Below are positions 6,376 to 14,121 of a DNA stretch of 20,505 nt, piece by piece. How positions within the stretch are numbered: the first letter of the stretch is position 1; each line of letters opens with the position of its first letter. A program made the translations under genes and the position numbers. The DNA comes from Arthrobacter sp. (GTDB taxonomy: Bacteria > Actinomycetota > Actinomycetes > Actinomycetales > Micrococcaceae), in assembly GCA_030146405.1 (NCBI GenBank), contig JASLBS010000241.1, forward strand, positions 1-20,505, read 5' to 3'. The notes under the pieces were generated by a model, which saw nothing but the letters and a program-made list of their open reading frames with translations, was not told the origin of the DNA and made no database searches.

Positions 6376-7668
6376 TCAACCGCCGGTGATGGCGCCGAAG
6401 AGTTCGTTGACGCCGAGCACCAGGAACACCACGGTGGTGGCGGCCAGAAACACGTTCGACAGCCACCGGTTGCGCCATTCCCGCGCGAGCCGCGAGCTGT
6501 TCAGGAGGACCAGGAGCGTCACGGCCAGGAACGGCATGAACAGTGAACCGAGAACCCCGTAGAGCAGGATCAGGAAGAACGGGCGGCCGAGCAGCAGGAG
6601 GAGCATCGGCGGAAGCGTCAGCCACAGCATGTAGGCACGGGCGGGCGCGCTGTGGGAGCCGGGAGCGTCGTCGTCCGTCAGGTCGTCGGCCTTCTTGCGG
6701 AAGTTCGCCCAGAAATCGGCGAACATCAGGCTCACTCCGTGCCACACACCGAGGAGCGAGGAGAACGACGATGCCCAGAACCCGATGAGGAAGACCTTGG
6801 CCCAGGCCACACCGTACCGGTCCTCCAGTACCCCGCCCATGTCCAGCAGCCCGCGGTCACCACTCTGCAGGGAGATGTTGGCGGAGTAGAGCAGTTCCGC
6901 TCCGAGGACGAGCATGCAGACGACGAAGATCCCGGTCATCGTGTAGGCCACCGAGTTGTCCACCCGCATGACCTTCATCCAGGTCGGCTTGTTCCACCCC
7001 TTCTCCCGGAGCCAGTACCCGTAGGCGGCGAGTGTGATGGTGCCGCCCACGCCGCCGGCGAGCCCGAGGACGTAGAACACGGACCCCTCGGGCAGGGTGG
7101 GCACGAAACCGCCGAGCATGTCGGGCACGTTCGGCAGGGCGATGATGGCCGAGCCGACCACCGAGACGAACATGATGGCGACCATGACCGACATGATCTT
7201 CTCGAAGAAGCCGTACCGGCCGAACCACACCAGGGCCAGTCCGAGCAGGCCGGAGGCCACGGCGAAGACGTTGAGCGGGACGGAAGGGAAGAGGGCCTGG
7301 AGTGGCAGGGCCGTCGAGCTCATCGCCGTGGCGCCGTACACGAAGCCCCAGATGACGATGTACGGGCCGAAGTACCAGCTGGTCCACACGCCCAGGGTGC
7401 GCCAGCCCTGGAAGATGGTCTTACCCGTGGCGAGGTACCAGCGGCCCACACCCTCCACGAGGACGATCTTGAGGACGCACCCGATGACCGCTGCCCAGAG
7501 CAACGCGTAACCGTACTGGCTCCCCGCCACCAGGGTGGCGACGAGGTCGCCCGCACCGACGCCGGTCGCGGCCGCCAGCAGGCCGGGCCCGACGAGCCTC
7601 CACTTCGGTTTCTCCAATTCCTGCGAACCAGTGCCTACCTGTTCAGCCACACGCTGCTCCTCCGACAT
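6376..7668 (-). CDS. Nramp-like divalent metal transporter lacking canonical motifs
   Basis: About 430 residues with roughly 11 membrane segments, resembling the Nramp (SLC11) superfamily in order of helices and in stretches such as KWRLVGPGLLAAATGVGAGDL, then GYALLWAAVIGCVLKIVLVEGVGRW. The TM1 metal-binding motif DPGN is replaced by GVGAGD (about residues 36-41). The TM6 segment, where Mn2+/Fe2+ transporters have a Met-Pro-His motif, reads GGVGGTITLAAYGYWLREKGW with neither the Met nor the His. Transport of Mn2+ or Fe2+ should therefore not be assumed; it may belong to an Nramp-related subgroup of unknown substrate. The start is uncertain: ATG 7668 (MSEEQRVAEQ) gives a normal hydrophilic N terminus; ATG 7689 adds MLVAIVA and has AGGAG only 1 nt away, too close for an SD. 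Confidence 0.82.
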   Translation of the reverse strand: MSEEQRVAEQVGTGSQELEKPKWRLVGPGLLAAATGVGAGDLVATLVAGSQYGYALLWAAVIGCVLKIVLVEGVGRWYLATGKTIFQGWRTLGVWTSWYFGPYIVIWGFVYGATAMSSTALPLQALFPSVPLNVFAVASGLLGLALVWFGRYGFFEKIMSVMVAIMFVSVVGSAIIALPNVPDMLGGFVPTLPEGSVFYVLGLAGGVGGTITLAAYGYWLREKGWNKPTWMKVMRVDNSVAYTMTGIFVVCMLVLGAELLYSANISLQSGDRGLLDMGGVLEDRYGVAWAKVFLIGFWASSFSSLLGVWHGVSLMFADFWANFRKKADDLTDDDAPGSHSAPARAYMLWLTLPPMLLLLLGRPFFLILLYGVLGSLFMPFLAVTLLVLLNSSRLAREWRNRWLSNVFLAATTVVFLVLGVNELFGAITGG

Positions 7669-7745
7669 CGCGACGATTGCGACGAGCATACTCCTGCCAT
7701 TCGGGGCCGGGTCGAGGCCCTACATGATCTGATCCCTGTAAGCCT

Positions 7746-7766
7746 GGACGGTGCTCGTCACCGTCC
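7746..7766 (-). terminator. Hairpin downstream of the citrate transporter gene
   Basis: A perfect 8-bp inverted repeat GGACGGTG-CTCGT-CACCGTCC with a 5-nt loop, 21 nt past the transporter stop at 7788 on the minus strand. It is compact and GC-rich with no T tract. It separates the CitMHS gene from the Nramp-like gene. Confidence 0.65.
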
Positions 7767-7787
7767 CGTCGGGATGCTCCACCCGGC

Positions 7788-9140
7788 TCAGCGCCAGGGG
7801 ATGGCCCCGACCGCGAGGGAGACGGTCAGCACGACCACGCTGAAGATCCACATGGGGAAGAACGAGTACTTGATGTGCTTGCCGATATCCGCGTTCGCCA
7901 ACCCCAGGGCCAGCCACACCGAAGCGTTGAAGGGGCTGAGGTAGGTGCCGATGACGTTGCCCACGATCACGGTGTAGGCCACCGCCGCCGTTCCCACGCC
8001 GGCACTCGAGGCGATGCCGTCGACCAGGGGCAGGAGCGCGAAGTAGTGTGCGTCGGTGCTGAGGACGAGCTCCAGGGGCAGGCCCAGGACCCCGACGATG
8101 ATGTGGAGGAAAGGAAGACCGGCGGCGGGCAGCAGGTTGACGGCGTCGGTCGCCAGGGACTCGAGCATGCCCGAGTGCTGTAGGACGCCGAGGAAGCAGG
8201 CGGCGGCGAAGATGATCGCACCGGTTCCCAGCGCTGCACCGCCGTGTGCACGGACACGCTCCATCTGATCCGGGACACGCGGGTAGTTGATCAGGAGCGC
8301 TCCACTCAGGGCCAGGATGAAGGCCAGGGCAGGGGGTACGAGGTCGCTCACCAAGGCCACCAGCACGAGGATCACCAGGGCCGAGTTCAGCCAGGGCTTC
8401 TGCGGTCTGGTGGCACCGCCCTCGGCCCAGTCGTTCGCGTCCTCGTCACGACCACCCTGGACTGCCCCACCCGACGCTCCACCTCCGGACGCCACCAGTT
8501 GCTTCTCCCGCAGGCGATGCAGGCTTGCGATGCGGCGCTGTTCCCGCATACCGAGCAGTGCGGCCATGCCGATCAGCAGCACGAGACTGAGGATCTGCAC
8601 GGGGATCAGGTCCCGCCAGATCTGGACGGCGTCCAGGTTCAGGGCTGCGGCGGAACGGCCCACGGGCCCACCCCACGGCAGCATGTTCATGATGCCCATG
8701 CTGGTAGAGATCAGCAGCAGGAGTAGGTACGGGCTCATTTCCAGCCGCTTGTACAGCGGCAGGAGTGCCGGGATGGTGATCAGGAAGGTGGAGGCACCCG
8801 CCCCGTCGAGGTGGCAGACGGTGGCCAGGATGACGGTACCGATGCAGACCGCGATGACGTTGCCGCGGGTCAGCCGGACCGTGAGGTTGATGAGGGGGTT
8901 GAAGAGCCCGACGTCGTTCATGATCCCGAAGAAGATGATGGCGAAGATCAGCATCACCGCCACATTGAGCACCGAGCTGAGCCCTGTATCGAAGAAGTCC
9001 CCGATCTCACCGGGTGTGAAGCCTGCGATGAGCGCCCCCGCGACCGGGATGACGGTGAGACCGACGACGGGCGAGATCCGTCCGAGTATGAGCAGTGTTG
9101 TCATGCTGGCGATGACCGCGAGCCCTACGATGCTGAGCAC
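7788..9140 (-). CDS. CitMHS-family citrate (metal-citrate) : H+ symporter
   Basis: A 450-residue secondary transporter with 11-12 membrane segments. Family hallmarks are NVAVMLIFAIIFFGIMNDVGLFNPLI, the reentrant-loop region VCHLDGAGASTFLITIPALLPLY, NMLPWGGPVGRSAAALN, and a second C-terminal half with TDAHYFALLPLVDGIAS and SPFNASVWLALGLA. A charged central loop (MREQRRIASLHRLREKQLV onward, rich in Gly and Asp) separates the halves. The family imports citrate complexed with Mg2+, Ca2+ or similar ions with protons. GGAGGA at 9147-9152 (minus strand) sits directly against ATG 9146 but 6 nt from GTG 9140, so I prefer 9140; TTG 9161 is also in frame. It is divergent from a CitA/CitB-type two-component system, which very probably controls it. 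Confidence 0.9.
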   Translation of the reverse strand: MLSIVGLAVIASMTTLLILGRISPVVGLTVIPVAGALIAGFTPGEIGDFFDTGLSSVLNVAVMLIFAIIFFGIMNDVGLFNPLINLTVRLTRGNVIAVCIGTVILATVCHLDGAGASTFLITIPALLPLYKRLEMSPYLLLLLISTSMGIMNMLPWGGPVGRSAAALNLDAVQIWRDLIPVQILSLVLLIGMAALLGMREQRRIASLHRLREKQLVASGGGASGGAVQGGRDEDANDWAEGGATRPQKPWLNSALVILVLVALVSDLVPPALAFILALSGALLINYPRVPDQMERVRAHGGAALGTGAIIFAAACFLGVLQHSGMLESLATDAVNLLPAAGLPFLHIIVGVLGLPLELVLSTDAHYFALLPLVDGIASSAGVGTAAVAYTVIVGNVIGTYLSPFNASVWLALGLANADIGKHIKYSFFPMWIFSVVVLTVSLAVGAIPWR

Positions 9141-9160
9141 GTACATTCCTCCGGGGGTCA

Positions 9161-9183
9161 AGGTGAAACGACGTTGTTCACCT
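9161..9183. promoter_or_regulatory. Inverted repeat operator candidate upstream of the citrate transporter
   Basis: AGGTGAA (9161-9167), 9-nt spacer, TTCACCT (9177-9183), a perfect 7-bp inverted repeat. It lies 21 bp upstream of GTG 9140, near the likely transcription start if the minus-strand CAGGAT (9193-9188) is the -10. A binding site for the neighbouring CitB-type regulator is the natural guess, not shown. Confidence 0.45.
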
Positions 9184-9202
9184 CGACGATCCTGACAGTC
9201 CC

Positions 9203-9216
9203 GTGACCCACGTCAC
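9203..9216. promoter_or_regulatory. CRP/GlxR-like site (GTGA-N6-TCAC)
   Basis: GTGA (9203-9206), six bases, TCAC (9213-9216), within the slightly larger repeat GTGAC-CCAC-GTCAC. This matches the core of the CRP-family consensus TGTGA-N6-TCACA, lacking only the outer T and A. It would overlap the -35 zone of the citrate transporter promoter, suggesting carbon-source control. A single short match has a real chance of being fortuitous. Confidence 0.4.
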
Positions 9217-9238
9217 CCGGTTGTGGTCGCTGTAGCGA

Positions 9239-9255
9239 TACTGGTCGTACTGGTC
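9239..9255 (+). repeat. Tandem 8-bp direct repeat TACTGGTC upstream of the sensor kinase
   Basis: TACTGGTC at 9239-9246 and again at 9248-9255, separated by one G, giving a 9-bp period. It lies 15 bp upstream of the kinase -10 (9271-9276), where an activator or repressor could sit. A 12-bp palindrome, TCGCT-GT-AGCGA (9227-9238), directly precedes it. Confidence 0.4.
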
Positions 9256-9270
9256 ATGGGGAGGCTGCGG

Positions 9271-9276
9271 CACAAT
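9271..9276 (+). promoter_or_regulatory. Leaderless -10 element of the sensor kinase (CACAAT)
   Basis: CACAAT, then ggtcct, then GTG 9283. The spacing is 6 nt and no SD is visible. It supports GTG 9283 over the in-frame GTG at 9223, whose extra codons are poorer in GC3. Confidence 0.45.
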
Positions 9277-9282
9277 GGTCCT

Positions 9283-10923
9283 GTGCGGATGTCGATGACC
9301 AGGTATCTCTTCTTCCTCACCAGTGGTCTCCTCGCCGTCGTCGTCCTGGTTCTGGGCGCGTTGTGGTTCACCCACCATCAGTACGTGGTGGAACGTGACC
9401 TCGAAGCCCGCGCCGGGACCATGGCCCATTCGGTGGCGGCGATGTCAGAGGTGAAGCGGGCGCTGTTGGAGGACGAGGATCCCTCGGTTGCCCTGGCGCC
9501 GATGGCCGAGACCCTGCGCGAGACCTCCGGCTTCGAGTACATCGTGGTGGCCGACCGGAACGGGATCCGGCAGTCCCATCCCGTTCCGGCTGCCATCGGG
9601 CAATCCGCTGCCGCGGATCCGACGTCGGTCCTGGCGGGCGAATCCTGGGTGGGAGTGGACCGTGGCCCCGCCGGGATGACGCTCCGCGCGCGGGTTCCCA
9701 TCTTCGAGGATGCCGGCGGCGCGGTGACGGGGACGATCGGCTACGTGTCGGTCGGCATCCTGACCTCGGACGTCGTGAACCAGAGCCGGACGGCGGTGCC
9801 CTTGATCCTGGTGACGATGCTCATGGTCCTGGTGGCCGGAGGGATCGGTGCCTATGTGATCTCGCGGCGGATCCGCTCACGCACTCGAGGACTGGAACCG
9901 GACCAGATCGCCGAGCTCCTCGACAGCCGCGAAGCTCTACTCTTCGCCATCGGTGAGGGCGTCCTGGCCCTCGACCGGGCAGGCAACGTGGTCCTGGTGA
10001 ACTCGTCTGCGCGACAACTCCTGTCCATCGGGGACGGCGAACTGGGCCGCCACTTCACGCAGGTGGGACTCGACCCGCAGCTGTGTGCACTCCTGGAGAC
10101 CGGCGAGTCCGCGACCGACGCCGTGCTCGCGGTGGAGGACCGGATCCTGGTGTGCAGCTACCGACGCGTGCGGGTGGACGACGCCGACGGCGGAGCGGTA
10201 CTGACGTTCCGGGACCAGACGGAACTGACCGAACTCAGTGGTGAGCTCGACGGCGCTCGGACCGTCACGCGTGGGCTCCGGGCGCAACGTCACGAATTCG
10301 CGAACCGTATCCACACGGTTGCCGGGATGTTGGAGCTGGGTGCCATCGACAGGGCGAGGGCCTACCTGAACGAGCTCTCCACGGCCACCATCCGGGCCAA
10401 CACGGAGGTGACCGAGCGCATCGCGGACATCACGTTGAGCGCCCTGATCCTGGTGAAATCGGTCCAGGCGGCGGAGCAGGGCACCAATTTCGAGGTATCA
10501 CCTCTGAGTTGGTTGCCCGGTGAGTTCGAGGGAAGGTTGGGAGATGACGTTCTCCTGGTGGCAGGCAACCTCGTGGACAACGCGCTGGAGGCCGTGGGTG
10601 AGGACGACTGGGTGGAGCTCCTCGTGCAGCAGCATGACGACGTCGCCGGAGCGGGTACGACTCTGGTGGAGATCCGCGTCACCGATTCCGGCCCGGGGAT
10701 CGACGAGTCGCGGATCGGGCACATCTTCGACGCCGGCGTCACCACCAAGGACCTCCCCGGCAGCGATCGGCGCGGCCTCGGCCTGGCCCTGGTACGGCAG
10801 GCCTGCCGGCGATGGGGCGGATCGGTGAGCGTGGAGAGCACCGAGGAGACCGTGTTCACCGCCTATCTGCCGACATCGGCTCCCGGCGCGCACCGGCACC
10901 GAGCGGTGCGGGCAGCCTCGTGA
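9283..10923 (+). CDS. CitA/DcuS-family sensor histidine kinase
   Basis: 546 residues from GTG 9283. Order of parts: TM1 (about residues 5-27), an extracytoplasmic PAS-like sensor (about 30-165) with YIVVADRNGIRQSHPVPAAIG and ending in IGYVSVGIL, TM2 (about 172-192), a cytoplasmic PAS domain (about 210-310, GEGVLALDRAGNVVLVNSSA), then the H box LRAQRHEFANRIHTVAGM with the phospho-accepting His, and an HATPase domain with the N box NLVDNALEAV, G1 DSGPGID and G2 GLGLALV. The RHEFxNxxHT pattern is typical of sensors of citrate, fumarate, malate and related acids. Beside a CitMHS transporter, citrate or another tricarboxylate is the likely signal. It overlaps the response regulator start by 4 nt (GTGA). 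Confidence 0.92.
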   Translation: MRMSMTRYLFFLTSGLLAVVVLVLGALWFTHHQYVVERDLEARAGTMAHSVAAMSEVKRALLEDEDPSVALAPMAETLRETSGFEYIVVADRNGIRQSHPVPAAIGQSAAADPTSVLAGESWVGVDRGPAGMTLRARVPIFEDAGGAVTGTIGYVSVGILTSDVVNQSRTAVPLILVTMLMVLVAGGIGAYVISRRIRSRTRGLEPDQIAELLDSREALLFAIGEGVLALDRAGNVVLVNSSARQLLSIGDGELGRHFTQVGLDPQLCALLETGESATDAVLAVEDRILVCSYRRVRVDDADGGAVLTFRDQTELTELSGELDGARTVTRGLRAQRHEFANRIHTVAGMLELGAIDRARAYLNELSTATIRANTEVTERIADITLSALILVKSVQAAEQGTNFEVSPLSWLPGEFEGRLGDDVLLVAGNLVDNALEAVGEDDWVELLVQQHDDVAGAGTTLVEIRVTDSGPGIDESRIGHIFDAGVTTKDLPGSDRRGLGLALVRQACRRWGGSVSVESTEETVFTAYLPTSAPGAHRHRAVRAAS

Positions 10924-11606
10924 TCTCCGTCCTGATCGTCGATGACGACGTGCGTGTGGCACGGACCCACAAGGAACTGATCGACACCATCACCGGGTTC
11001 GAGGTGGTGGGCCTCGCCCACTCGGCACAGGAGGCGGTGAGCGCCGCGAGGCGCACCCAGCCCGACCTGGTGCTCCTGGATCTCTTCCTGCCCGACAGGT
11101 CGGGCCTGGAGGTACTCACCGAACTCCGCGGGCCCGTTGCGCAGGCCAGCGGATCCCTGCCGGACGTGGTGGTGGTGACGGCCCTGCGCAATGTGGAGCA
11201 CGTGCGCGCCGCCCTGCGCGGTGGCGCGGTGTACTACCTGCTGAAGCCGTTCCCGCTCTCCGCACTCCGCGAGCAACTCGAGCGCTACGCGATCGCCCAG
11301 AAGAAGTTGACGCGCATGGACACTGCCACCCAGGCGGACGTCGACGGTGTACTCGATCTCCTCCGTCCACGCTCGTCCTCCGCCCTGCCGAAAGGGCTGA
11401 CATCCACCACCGCGGCGCTGGTGGCGAACACGCTACGCGACGCCGGCGGGGAACTCTCGGCCGTCGAGGTGGCGGAGCGCACAGGGATCTCACGGGTCAC
11501 CGCGCGCCGCTACCTCGAGCACCACTGCGTGGAGGGCCGGGTGGAGCTGCGCATGCGCTACGGTTCCGCCGGAAGGCCCGAGCACCTCTTCCGCTGGCGC
11601 AGTTGA
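10920..11606 (+). CDS. CitB/DcuR-family response regulator
   Basis: 228 residues from GTG 10920, which shares four bases with the kinase stop (GTGA), so translation is probably coupled. The receiver domain (1-120) has acidic residues D8-D10, the phosphorylation site Asp54 in VLLDLFLPD, the Thr/Ala switch region VVTALRN and the Lys in YYLLKPF. The C terminus carries a winged/helix-turn-helix DNA-binding region (about 165-220, VAERTGISRVTARRYLEHH) of the CitB/DcuR/MalR kind. It is expected to activate the divergent citrate transporter gene when phosphorylated by the upstream kinase, via sites in the 9147-9282 gap. An earlier in-frame ATG at 10812 lies deep in the kinase gene and is rejected. 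Confidence 0.93.
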   Translation: MISVLIVDDDVRVARTHKELIDTITGFEVVGLAHSAQEAVSAARRTQPDLVLLDLFLPDRSGLEVLTELRGPVAQASGSLPDVVVVTALRNVEHVRAALRGGAVYYLLKPFPLSALREQLERYAIAQKKLTRMDTATQADVDGVLDLLRPRSSSALPKGLTSTTAALVANTLRDAGGELSAVEVAERTGISRVTARRYLEHHCVEGRVELRMRYGSAGRPEHLFRWRS

Positions 11607-11642
11607 ACGGACCCGCCACCCTCGAGAACCGAGGGAGCAACG

Positions 11643-11691
11643 TGATCCACCACGGGATCATCCGCGGCCGGCCCCGGAAATCCTCCGGCCG
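11643..11691 (+). terminator. Two stacked hairpins after the two-component operon
   Basis: TGATCC-N6-GGATCA (11643-11660), then CGGCCGG (11665-11671) pairing with CCGGCCG (11685-11691) across a 13-nt loop. They begin 36 nt after the response regulator stop. There is no U tract, so this is terminator-like by position and GC content only. Confidence 0.5.
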
Positions 11692-11754
11692 GCCATAGAC
11701 TTCCTAGGTCCATAGGGCGCCGCAGACCACGGGGGCCGATACGGGAGGAGACGG

Positions 11755-12675
11755 ATGCTGGGATTACTGGGCGGGTTCGCCGTCGTGGGCTCCGTGATCC
11801 TGGTGGGGTACATCGCCGGCCGCCTCGCGATCGGAGGTCCGCAGGCAGGTTTCGCCCTCAACCAGGTGGCGTTCTTCGTCACCAACCCCGCCCTGCTCTT
11901 CACCGTCCTGGCAGGGGCCGATCTCGAATCGGTGTTCTCCGAGTACGTGCCGATCGCGCTCATCTCCTCGCTCGCCATCGCCGCGCTCTACGTGCTCATC
12001 AGCAGGTTCCTCTTCCGCCGCCCGGCGGCGGAGACGGCCATCGGCGCCATGGCGAGCTCGTACGTGAATGCCAACAACATCGGTATCCCCATCACCGTCT
12101 ACGCGCTGGGGGATCCGACGCTGATCGCACCGGTGCTGCTCGTACAACTGCTGCTGCTCGCCCCGCTGTACCTGACCATCCTGGACCTCACCTCGAGCCG
12201 TAAACCCTCCCTGAAGGCCGTGCTCACGCAACCCTTCCGGAACCCCATGATCATCGCGTCGCTGCTCGGCGTCGCGGTCTCGGCCACGGACCTGCGGCTG
12301 CCGGCACCGGTCTGGGACTCCGTATCGCTGATCGGTGGGGCCGCCGTACCCATGGTGCTGATCTCGTTCGGCATGTCGCTCCCGGGAAGCCGCCCGCTGA
12401 AGCGCAGCCCGGACCGCCTGCAGGTCCTGACGGCCACGATCCTGAAGTCTGCTCTCATGCCGCTGGTGGCATATCTGGTGGCGCACTACCTTTTCGGGCT
12501 CGACGGCGAGCGGCTGCTGGGCGCCGTCGTGGTTGCCGCGCTCCCCGCCGCCCAGAACGTGTTCATGTTCGCCAGCCGATACCAACGCGGCATCCCACTG
12601 GCCCGCGACACCATCCTCCTGTCCTCCGTCCTGGCCATCCCGGCGCTCGTCGTCATCGCTGCGCTCCTCGCCTGA
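11755..12675 (+). CDS. AEC-family (auxin efflux carrier-like) permease
   Basis: 306 residues with about 10 membrane segments in two similar halves. Family signs include an N-terminal GYIAGR, NQVAFFVTNPALLFTVLA, the conserved ASSYVNANNIGIPI in the first half, and the second-half stretch GGAAVPMVLISFGMSL with AALPAAQNVFMFASRY. Bacterial members include malate/malonate-type carriers and exporters of unknown substrate; no substrate can be assigned. Placement after the citrate-type sensor system makes an organic-acid substrate plausible, but hairpins and a 148-bp gap suggest a separate transcript. Start ATG 11755 has a good SD, GGAGGAG at 11744-11750. A possible -10 is TAGACT at 11696-11701. Confidence 0.88.
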   Translation: MLGLLGGFAVVGSVILVGYIAGRLAIGGPQAGFALNQVAFFVTNPALLFTVLAGADLESVFSEYVPIALISSLAIAALYVLISRFLFRRPAAETAIGAMASSYVNANNIGIPITVYALGDPTLIAPVLLVQLLLLAPLYLTILDLTSSRKPSLKAVLTQPFRNPMIIASLLGVAVSATDLRLPAPVWDSVSLIGGAAVPMVLISFGMSLPGSRPLKRSPDRLQVLTATILKSALMPLVAYLVAHYLFGLDGERLLGAVVVAALPAAQNVFMFASRYQRGIPLARDTILLSSVLAIPALVVIAALLA

Positions 12676-12681
12676 GACACC

Positions 12682-12721
12682 CCGCCGGGACGCCGCCCTC
12701 CGCGGTCCCGGGAACCGGCGG
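12682..12721 (+). terminator. Long GC hairpin after the AEC permease gene
   Basis: CCGCCGG (12682-12688) pairs with CCGGCGG (12715-12721). Nested inside are GGGAC/GTCCC (12687-12691 with 12705-12709) and CCGC/GCGG. Several competing stems share bases. It starts 6 nt after the permease stop; there is no T tract. Confidence 0.6.
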
Positions 12722-12827
12722 TACGAGGCCCCGATTGCAGGCGCGGGAATGACGGGGGGCAGCGGAACGTTGGCGCCGATGTCGAGACCATCACTAGGCT
12801 TGGCACAGCACGCCCTTCCGGATTCCA

Positions 12828-14096
12828 ATGGTGCAGTCGGGGCGCTGGATCCCCCACCCCATGATTGGTAGCCCCTTGTCTGTCTCCTCCCCGCCGGCGA
12901 AGACCACCGCCCCGTTCCCCTACATAGGGCTCCTGTCCCTCGCCGGGGCCATCTTCGTCTCCGTGACCAGCGAGTTCCTGCCCACAGGGTTGCTCCCGGC
13001 GATGGCCGCGGACCTCGACGTCCGGGTCTCCACCGCCGGCTACCTCGTGACCATCTTCGCGGGCACCGTCGTCGTCGCCACCACGCCACTGGCCGCCGTG
13101 ACCCAGCGGTTCTCACGCAAGTCACTGATCGTCGTCGTGCTCATCGTCATCGCCGTGGCGAACGTCCTGGCGGCCATTGCGCCGACCTACGGTGTCCTCG
13201 TGGCCGCCCGCATCCTGGGTGGTCTGGCCCACGGCCTGTTCTGGGCGGTGGTGGCGGCCTACTCCGCGCACCTCGTGCCCGCACACCAGCTCGGCAAGGC
13301 CGTGGCAATCACCGCCGGCGGTGGGACCGCGGCGTTCGTGCTCGGTGTTCCCGTGGGTACCGCGATCGGCACGGCGTTCGGCTGGCGGACGGCGTTCGTG
13401 ATCATCGGGGTGGTCGTGGCGATCCTGGCCCTGGTGATCGTGAAGTTCCTGCCGCCCGTCAACCACCACGTGGAGCACAGGGCCGGTGAGGTACGTGTAC
13501 CGCTGCGCCGCGACGAGAGCCTGAAGGCCGTGCTCCTCCTGTGCGCCGTCATCCTGATCCTCCTCACCGGGCAGAACGTGTTCTACACCTACATCGCCCC
13601 CTGGCTCACCGAGGTGTCGTCCTTCGAGCAGAGCGACGTCGCCATGGTGCTCTTCCTCTACGGCGGCGCGGGCATCATCGGTCTGGTCGCCGCGGGGTAC
13701 GCCGCGAACAGGTTCCCGCGGAAGGGTTTCGTGGGTGTGGTGCTGCTGGTCATGGCAGCGGTCCTGACCCTCGCACTCGTCGCCGACAGCACCGTGATGG
13801 TGCTGATCGCGGTCATCGTGTGGGGTGCTGCGTTCGGCGGCATTCCCGCGATGCTGCAGACCCGCATGCTGCGCACCGCGTCCCTCAGGATGCGTGACCT
13901 CGCCGCGGCACTCCAGACCACGGCGTTCAACATCGGTATCGGTGGTGGCGCTCTCATCGGTGGGATGCTCCTCGAGGGAGTCGGGCTCGAGATCCTCCCG
14001 ATCGTCCTGATCATGATGGTGGCCGCGGGCCTCGTCCTCAGCCTTGCGACGGACACGGTGAGGGACCGTCGGGAGCGGCACAGGCTGCGCGCCTGA
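12828..14096 (+). CDS. MFS transporter, DHA1-type (sugar/drug efflux-like)
   Basis: 422 residues from ATG 12828, with 12 membrane segments. The first segment FVSVTSEFLPTGLLPAMAADL, followed by STAGYLVTIFAGTVVVATTPLAA and RILGGLAHGLFWAVVAAYSA, is characteristic of the DHA1/AraJ-SotB group, which exports sugars or drugs by proton antiport. The substrate is unknown. The start is not firm: neither ATG 12828 nor ATG 12861 has an SD; the eleven codons between them all end in G or C, which favours 12828. A weak promoter TTGGCG (12770-12775) with TAGGCT (12795-12800), 19-bp spacer, would leave a short leader. The zinc alcohol dehydrogenase gene follows after 25 nt with its own -10. Confidence 0.87.
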   Translation: MVQSGRWIPHPMIGSPLSVSSPPAKTTAPFPYIGLLSLAGAIFVSVTSEFLPTGLLPAMAADLDVRVSTAGYLVTIFAGTVVVATTPLAAVTQRFSRKSLIVVVLIVIAVANVLAAIAPTYGVLVAARILGGLAHGLFWAVVAAYSAHLVPAHQLGKAVAITAGGGTAAFVLGVPVGTAIGTAFGWRTAFVIIGVVVAILALVIVKFLPPVNHHVEHRAGEVRVPLRRDESLKAVLLLCAVILILLTGQNVFYTYIAPWLTEVSSFEQSDVAMVLFLYGGAGIIGLVAAGYAANRFPRKGFVGVVLLVMAAVLTLALVADSTVMVLIAVIVWGAAFGGIPAMLQTRMLRTASLRMRDLAAALQTTAFNIGIGGGALIGGMLLEGVGLEILPIVLIMMVAAGLVLSLATDTVRDRRERHRLRA

Positions 14097-14109
14097 GCGG
14101 TCCGCCTGT

Positions 14110-14115
14110 CAGGAT
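14110..14115 (+). promoter_or_regulatory. Leaderless -10 element of the alcohol dehydrogenase gene (CAGGAT)
   Basis: CAGGAT, then ggtgcc, then ATG 14122; spacing is 6 nt. The hexamer starts only 13 nt after the MFS stop. AGGA could act as a weak SD at this distance, so leaderless initiation is less certain here than elsewhere. Confidence 0.4.
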
Positions 14116-14121
14116 GGTGCC

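Noticed and set aside
6652..7944. 430-residue open frame on the plus strand
   Set aside because: It is opposite the Nramp-like and citrate transporter genes, rich in His, Asp, Glu and Gly with no recognisable domain; a shadow of the transporter frame.
9223..9282. In-frame N-terminal extension of the sensor kinase from GTG 9223
   Set aside because: It would translate the repeat and -10 region, has poorer GC3 than the gene body, and has no SD; GTG 9283 sits 6 nt after CACAAT.
11764..13125. 453-residue open frame on the minus strand
   Set aside because: It is antisense to the AEC and MFS genes, with low-complexity Arg/Glu/His/Gly composition typical of shadow frames in GC-rich DNA.
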